Part shown: piece after piece, positions 22,201-25,392 of the stretch | Layout of the letters: the number at the start of each line of letters is the position of its first letter | How positions within the stretch are numbered: position 1 is the stretch's first letter | From: Clostridium sp. UBA3947 | GTDB lineage: Bacteria > Bacillota > Clostridia > Clostridiales > Clostridiaceae | Reading direction: 5' to 3' | Assembly (NCBI GenBank): GCA_002385545.1 | Contig: DGDR01000083.1 | Coordinates: forward strand, 19,791-45,182 | DNA: 25,392 nucleotides | The notes under the pieces: model-generated | Database searches by the model: none | What the model saw: only the letters and a program-made list of their open reading frames with translations | Told to the model about the DNA's origin: nothing | Position numbers and translations under genes: made by a program

Positions 22201-22595
22201 AAACTCTCCCTCTTACTAACTAATTACATAAAAGTATGAAATAACTAATAATGCTTTACTAGTATTCGGTCCATGTTATCTAGGAATAGAACAAATGAAC
22301 CAACATGATAAAATTATAAGTATATTACTATTAGAATAAAATGTTACCCTATATTGATTATATAGTCAAATGACACCTTGTGTTTGACAATTAATTTCGC
22401 AACATATTTCCTAATAAATATGATTAATGTTGACATAGATATTATAGACTTCAGGAGGTCTAATATGAATAAAATTTATTTATAAGATAATTATATAATT
22501 TTTGACACAAAGCAACATTGTATAAAGTGAATAGCCTAGCTATTAAACAGCAGAGAAATGCAGATAAAAGCTGATGAAATCAGCTCTCTTCTTTG
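22201..22595 (+). other. gene-poor spacer with orphan ribosome binding site
   Basis: A/T-rich DNA. The only coding signal is a perfect AGGAGGT (22453-22459) 5 nt before ATG at 22465, but the frame closes after MNKIYL (22465-22485). Reading on in frame gives DNYIIFDTKQHCIK and another stop. This is either a six-codon leader peptide or the beheaded start of a lost gene. A perfect hairpin AGCTGAT-GAA-ATCAGCT (22569-22585) lies just before the adhesin promoter. Nothing else is recognisable. Confidence 0.4.
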
Positions 22596-22624
22596 TTGAC
22601 AAAAATAAGTAATTGTATTACAAT
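22596..22624 (+). promoter_or_regulatory. sigma-A promoter of the surface-protein gene
   Basis: Perfect -35 TTGACA (22596-22601), 17-bp spacer and -10 TACAAT (22619-22624). Transcription would start near 22631 and give a leader of about 120 nt before the GTG start. Confidence 0.78.
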
Positions 22625-22625
22625 T
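22611..22625. promoter_or_regulatory. palindrome over the -10 box, operator candidate
   Basis: AATTGTA-T-TACAATT is a perfect 7-bp inverted repeat around one base and covers the -10 box of the surface-protein promoter. A repressor bound here would prevent initiation. The regulator is not identifiable from the window. Confidence 0.5.
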
Positions 22626-22751
22626 TATCTACGTATATAGATATTTGTCGTAAAATTTACGGTGATTATTTTTATAGAAGAAAGATACTTAAAATGTCAA
22701 TAATCAAAGGTTTTGCGGGAAATCTGCTATTAATAATAGGGGGTGAAGATA

Positions 22752-25392
22752 GTGAAGAGGAAAATAAATAGAGCTAAAAAATTTAGTTTGTGTTTGCTTC
22801 TCATCATGACTTTGGTTATAAATATTATTCCTATCAAGCCAATAAATGTTAAGGCTGCCTTTGATTCTAACAGAATTTACTTAGATACAAGAGGTATGAA
22901 TCTAAATGCATCTGCGGACTGGACAACTCGAGGATCGAACCTCTATATGTTTGTTGAAACTTGGGGAGCTCTGCAGAAAGCAGCAGGCACACAGACCATT
23001 GATGGAATCACATATGTGTACTGGGATGCAAGCGGTTGGGGTAATACTGACCATGATTTCGGCTTCTTGTATGAAGATAGTTGGACAAACGCTGATAGTA
23101 AATACTACTATAGAACTAGTTTAGCTGGCACAACGGTTACTAAGGCCAAGGGAACCTATTTTAGATACGATGGAACATATTCAGTAATCAATTCCCAAAG
23201 AGTTTATAATATAATGGGTGATGTGAGCAAGGGTGATAGCAGTGTCTATTATCCAGAAACAACGGAAAAAATAACCTTAGCTAATACCTATTATGCCTAT
23301 GCAAACTTCTATGACTACTATTCAAACTATGAGCTTACCACTGGCTTAAATAGAAAAACAATAACAACTCCAGTAAATCTCGACATTTATGATGAAGTTA
23401 ATTCAATATACAAGCAACAGGGATCAATTCTTAATAAAGCAATTAGTAATTACTTTATCCAAGCAAATTCTAGTATTAGTCCTCTTTACTTTGGTGACTT
23501 CTTGCCCTTTAAGCATACTGAGGGTCTAAGCGATTCAGCAATCGGTGAAAAATTCGGTTTGATAAACTTTAATTATTATAGAAATAACAGTGAGAATGAT
23601 GCTTCAGCAGCATATCAGGGGCTGGTAAGTAGCACCTTGGGTGAGAACAACACCTTGTTAATGAGTGATGGCACCATAGCACCATATTTTAATGCTAACT
23701 TTCTAAGAGGTGATAATGTTTACTCGTCAAATTTAGGAAAAGTATACGAGGGCGTTGATTTTCCCTTTACCCTAAATTCTGATGGCTATTGGGAATTTGA
23801 TAGCTCCAAAGCAGAATATGCAGTGAGGCTAACAGGAACCGCCGATGGTGGCTATTACCTGAACAGAACTGGCACTGCTATTCAAGGGAGAAATGGTTCA
23901 AATGTGTCCACCAATGGCTTCTTTCCCCTTAATGACCTTGAAGAGAGTGACAATTTGTACAAGCTTAACTATATGTTTGGTATGCATATGGATATACCCT
24001 TTACCTTGACCGATGATGGCACAATCAAGGATAGCAATGGAGATACAAAGGATATAGTGTTTACCTTTAGTGGAGATGATGATATTTGGATTTTCATAGA
24101 TGGTAAGCTTGTGCTAGACATGGGAGGGGACCATAGCATAGTAAATGGAACCTTGAATTTCAATAAGCAGGAAGCAACGGTTAGCAATGTTAAGAACAGC
24201 AGTGGAAAGGGATTAGGTTCAAAAACCATTAATTTTTCTAGTATTTTACCAAAGTCTGAATATACGAAGCCTCACACTATGACAATATACTATATGGAAC
24301 GTGGCTTATGGGAATCAAATATGAAAATAGTATTTAACTTTCCAAAGCATGATACTTTAACCATAGAAAAGCAGGTTGAAATACCTTATGTGAATCTTTT
24401 ATTTCAAGATGCCATTAGCTACTTGGATAGTACAAATTTTGATTTTGACATAAAAAATTTAGCAACCAGCGGTAGTCCCTTTAACGTGGAGGATTCAGAT
24501 GCAAGAACCATAGCCTATAATGATTTTGATGCTCTTGATGCAAGTACAACTATAAGTAATAGTCATGGAAATGTTGTTACATCAATTATAAATCAGAGTG
24601 GACAAAACGTATTAAGCTGGTACTGTAGTGGAGAAAAGTCTGCTAAGGATGGTCAAGCAGTCACAGATAATCGACTGGTTAAAATCTTACCTGCTGGTAA
24701 GCCTGGATATATTAGCATAACTGAAGCAAAGGAGTATCTAAGCTTTCAGGTTTATAATACATCCTCTGTCAGCGGTACGGATCCCTTTATTGCTTTAGTT
24801 GATGCAGATGGAACTAGAATAGGTGGTTGGATTAGCGGAATTGTATATAGAGGCAATAATAATACTATTGGATCTAGAACCTGGAAAACTATGAAGGTAG
24901 ATATAGCTACCTTAGAGAAATGCCTTTTAAATACAGGTACTATACCAGGCTTTGACTATAGCAAGCTAACAGAGGTACAGTTTGGATATTGGGATGATGT
25001 AACTATATATGTAGATAACATAGAATTTCGTAAGGAAGCTACTATAACTAATATTGGTTTTAGTAGGGATCAGGCCACTATACCTGATTATGGCTCAATT
25101 GTTTCCAAGACCCTAATGCCAGCCGATGGGGCTGCTTATAATTTAGTTAATAGCCGAACTCTTAGTGATGTGAACAGACAGGTAATGGATGGCACAATAA
25201 GCTTAATTAATGGAGATTCAGCAAGCTTTAGAGATACATTTCGAAAGGGAAGCTACATTTACATTAATGAAAAAGGGGTAGACCCTAATGTTTTTAACAC
25301 CTCTTGGACTTTACTAGAGGATAACAAGGTAATATCCTCCTCAGATTTAAGTAAGACTACAGCAAATGTTAGTCAAGCTAGAGGGGTTACCA
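22752..25392 (+). CDS. large secreted surface protein, fibro-slime/PA14-like (partial, 3' end outside)
   Basis: An uninterrupted frame of 880 codons runs to the window edge. GTG at 22752 has AGGGGGTGA (22736-22744) 7 nt upstream. Residues 1-35 are a signal peptide: KRK, hydrophobic CLLLIMTLVINIIPI, cleavage after VKA. The next part, to about 330, is rich in Y, N, T and G and contains DHDFGFLYE (100-108). Residues about 334-530 carry the fibro-slime/PA14-type module: GVDFPFTL, DGYWEFDSSKAEY (344-356), the calcium-site-like SGDDDIWIFIDGKLVLDMGG (440-459) and MERGLWESNMKI (515-526). A Cna/SpaA-like beta segment starts at about 534 (TLTIEKQVEIP), and residues 641-760 look like a carbohydrate-binding jelly roll ending YVDNIEFR. 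Probably a wall-attached adhesin or glycan binder; the anchor is unseen. Confidence 0.85.
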   Translation, partial: MKRKINRAKKFSLCLLLIMTLVINIIPIKPINVKAAFDSNRIYLDTRGMNLNASADWTTRGSNLYMFVETWGALQKAAGTQTIDGITYVYWDASGWGNTDHDFGFLYEDSWTNADSKYYYRTSLAGTTVTKAKGTYFRYDGTYSVINSQRVYNIMGDVSKGDSSVYYPETTEKITLANTYYAYANFYDYYSNYELTTGLNRKTITTPVNLDIYDEVNSIYKQQGSILNKAISNYFIQANSSISPLYFGDFLPFKHTEGLSDSAIGEKFGLINFNYYRNNSENDASAAYQGLVSSTLGENNTLLMSDGTIAPYFNANFLRGDNVYSSNLGKVYEGVDFPFTLNSDGYWEFDSSKAEYAVRLTGTADGGYYLNRTGTAIQGRNGSNVSTNGFFPLNDLEESDNLYKLNYMFGMHMDIPFTLTDDGTIKDSNGDTKDIVFTFSGDDDIWIFIDGKLVLDMGGDHSIVNGTLNFNKQEATVSNVKNSSGKGLGSKTINFSSILPKSEYTKPHTMTIYYMERGLWESNMKIVFNFPKHDTLTIEKQVEIPYVNLLFQDAISYLDSTNFDFDIKNLATSGSPFNVEDSDARTIAYNDFDALDASTTISNSHGNVVTSIINQSGQNVLSWYCSGEKSAKDGQAVTDNRLVKILPAGKPGYISITEAKEYLSFQVYNTSSVSGTDPFIALVDADGTRIGGWISGIVYRGNNNTIGSRTWKTMKVDIATLEKCLLNTGTIPGFDYSKLTEVQFGYWDDVTIYVDNIEFRKEATITNIGFSRDQATIPDYGSIVSKTLMPADGAAYNLVNSRTLSDVNRQVMDGTISLINGDSASFRDTFRKGSYIYINEKGVDPNVFNTSWTLLEDNKVISSSDLSKTTANVSQARGVT

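Noticed and set aside
22490..22740. A cyclic-di-GMP riboswitch in front of the surface protein
   Set aside because: Such riboswitches often precede clostridial adhesins, and GACACAAAGC near 22510 looks faintly like part of one. The rest of the conserved core and helices is absent, and the fragment lies upstream of the promoter at 22596.
22906..23124. A 72-codon plus-strand open frame
   Set aside because: It is an out-of-frame shadow of the large surface-protein gene starting at 22752.
18946..25392. A second attachment site repeating the tRNA-Arg 3' end
   Set aside because: Reading through the right part of the window I found no repeat of the tRNA 3' segment, so the other end of the old element is lost or outside.
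1..25392. CRISPR arrays, rRNA genes or a replication origin
   Set aside because: No regularly spaced repeats, rRNA sequence, or DnaA-box clusters were seen; the only short tandem repeat is the heptamer array at 8299-8329.

Overview
The window reads as a chromosomal segment of a low-GC, Gram-positive, spore-former-like member of the Clostridia. Supporting signs are A/T-rich codon use, strong AGGAGG-type ribosome binding sites, sigma-A promoters, many U-tailed hairpin terminators, DegV, DUF4250 and FolT proteins, a tetrahydrofolate riboswitch, a soluble orphan PAS histidine kinase and a large Gram-positive surface protein. The species cannot be fixed from sequence alone.

Positions 1-5250: a promoter with a palindromic operator drives an MFS exporter, an ArsR-type regulator and probably pepT. 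The unit ends at a bidirectional terminator shared with a convergent degV gene. A stand-alone DUF2161 nuclease-fold/winged-helix protein follows.

Positions 5250-8450: a 45-codon peptide gene with its own ribosome binding site and terminator is followed by a promoter, a THF riboswitch, a long leader with competing hairpins, and the folate ECF substrate-binding gene folT. Convergent to folT is an rnz (RNase Z)-DUF4250 operon, bracketed by two diverged copies of a roughly 75-bp intergenic repeat. Its upstream side also carries a 7-bp tandem repeat.

Positions 8450-10110 form a gene graveyard on the minus strand: two diverged copies of the 3' tail of an Rpn/PD-(D/E)XK-type transposase gene, a DUF1877-like fragment and other scraps. 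These surround two intact, overlapping genes of unknown function. Positions 10146-12050 hold a likely operon of a membrane protein (DUF6199-like), a GNAT acetyltransferase and a Nudix hydrolase. A candidate 38-aa minus-strand gene and a hairpin precede sbcD.

Positions 12620-18750: sbcD and sbcC overlap by 4 bp and encode the Mre11/Rad50-like nuclease. A soluble PAS histidine kinase without a partner regulator follows.

Positions 18850-22750: tRNA-Arg(ACG) with promoter and terminator, then a decayed integration site. It holds an IS3-like transposase N-terminus fused in frame to the tail of a tyrosine integrase, a broken TraX gene, an intact 153-aa unknown gene, further pseudogene scraps and a SAM methyltransferase.

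Positions 22596-25392: a strong promoter overlapping a 15-bp palindrome leads to a very large secreted fibro-slime/PA14-like surface protein. Its open frame is at least 880 codons and runs off the right edge.
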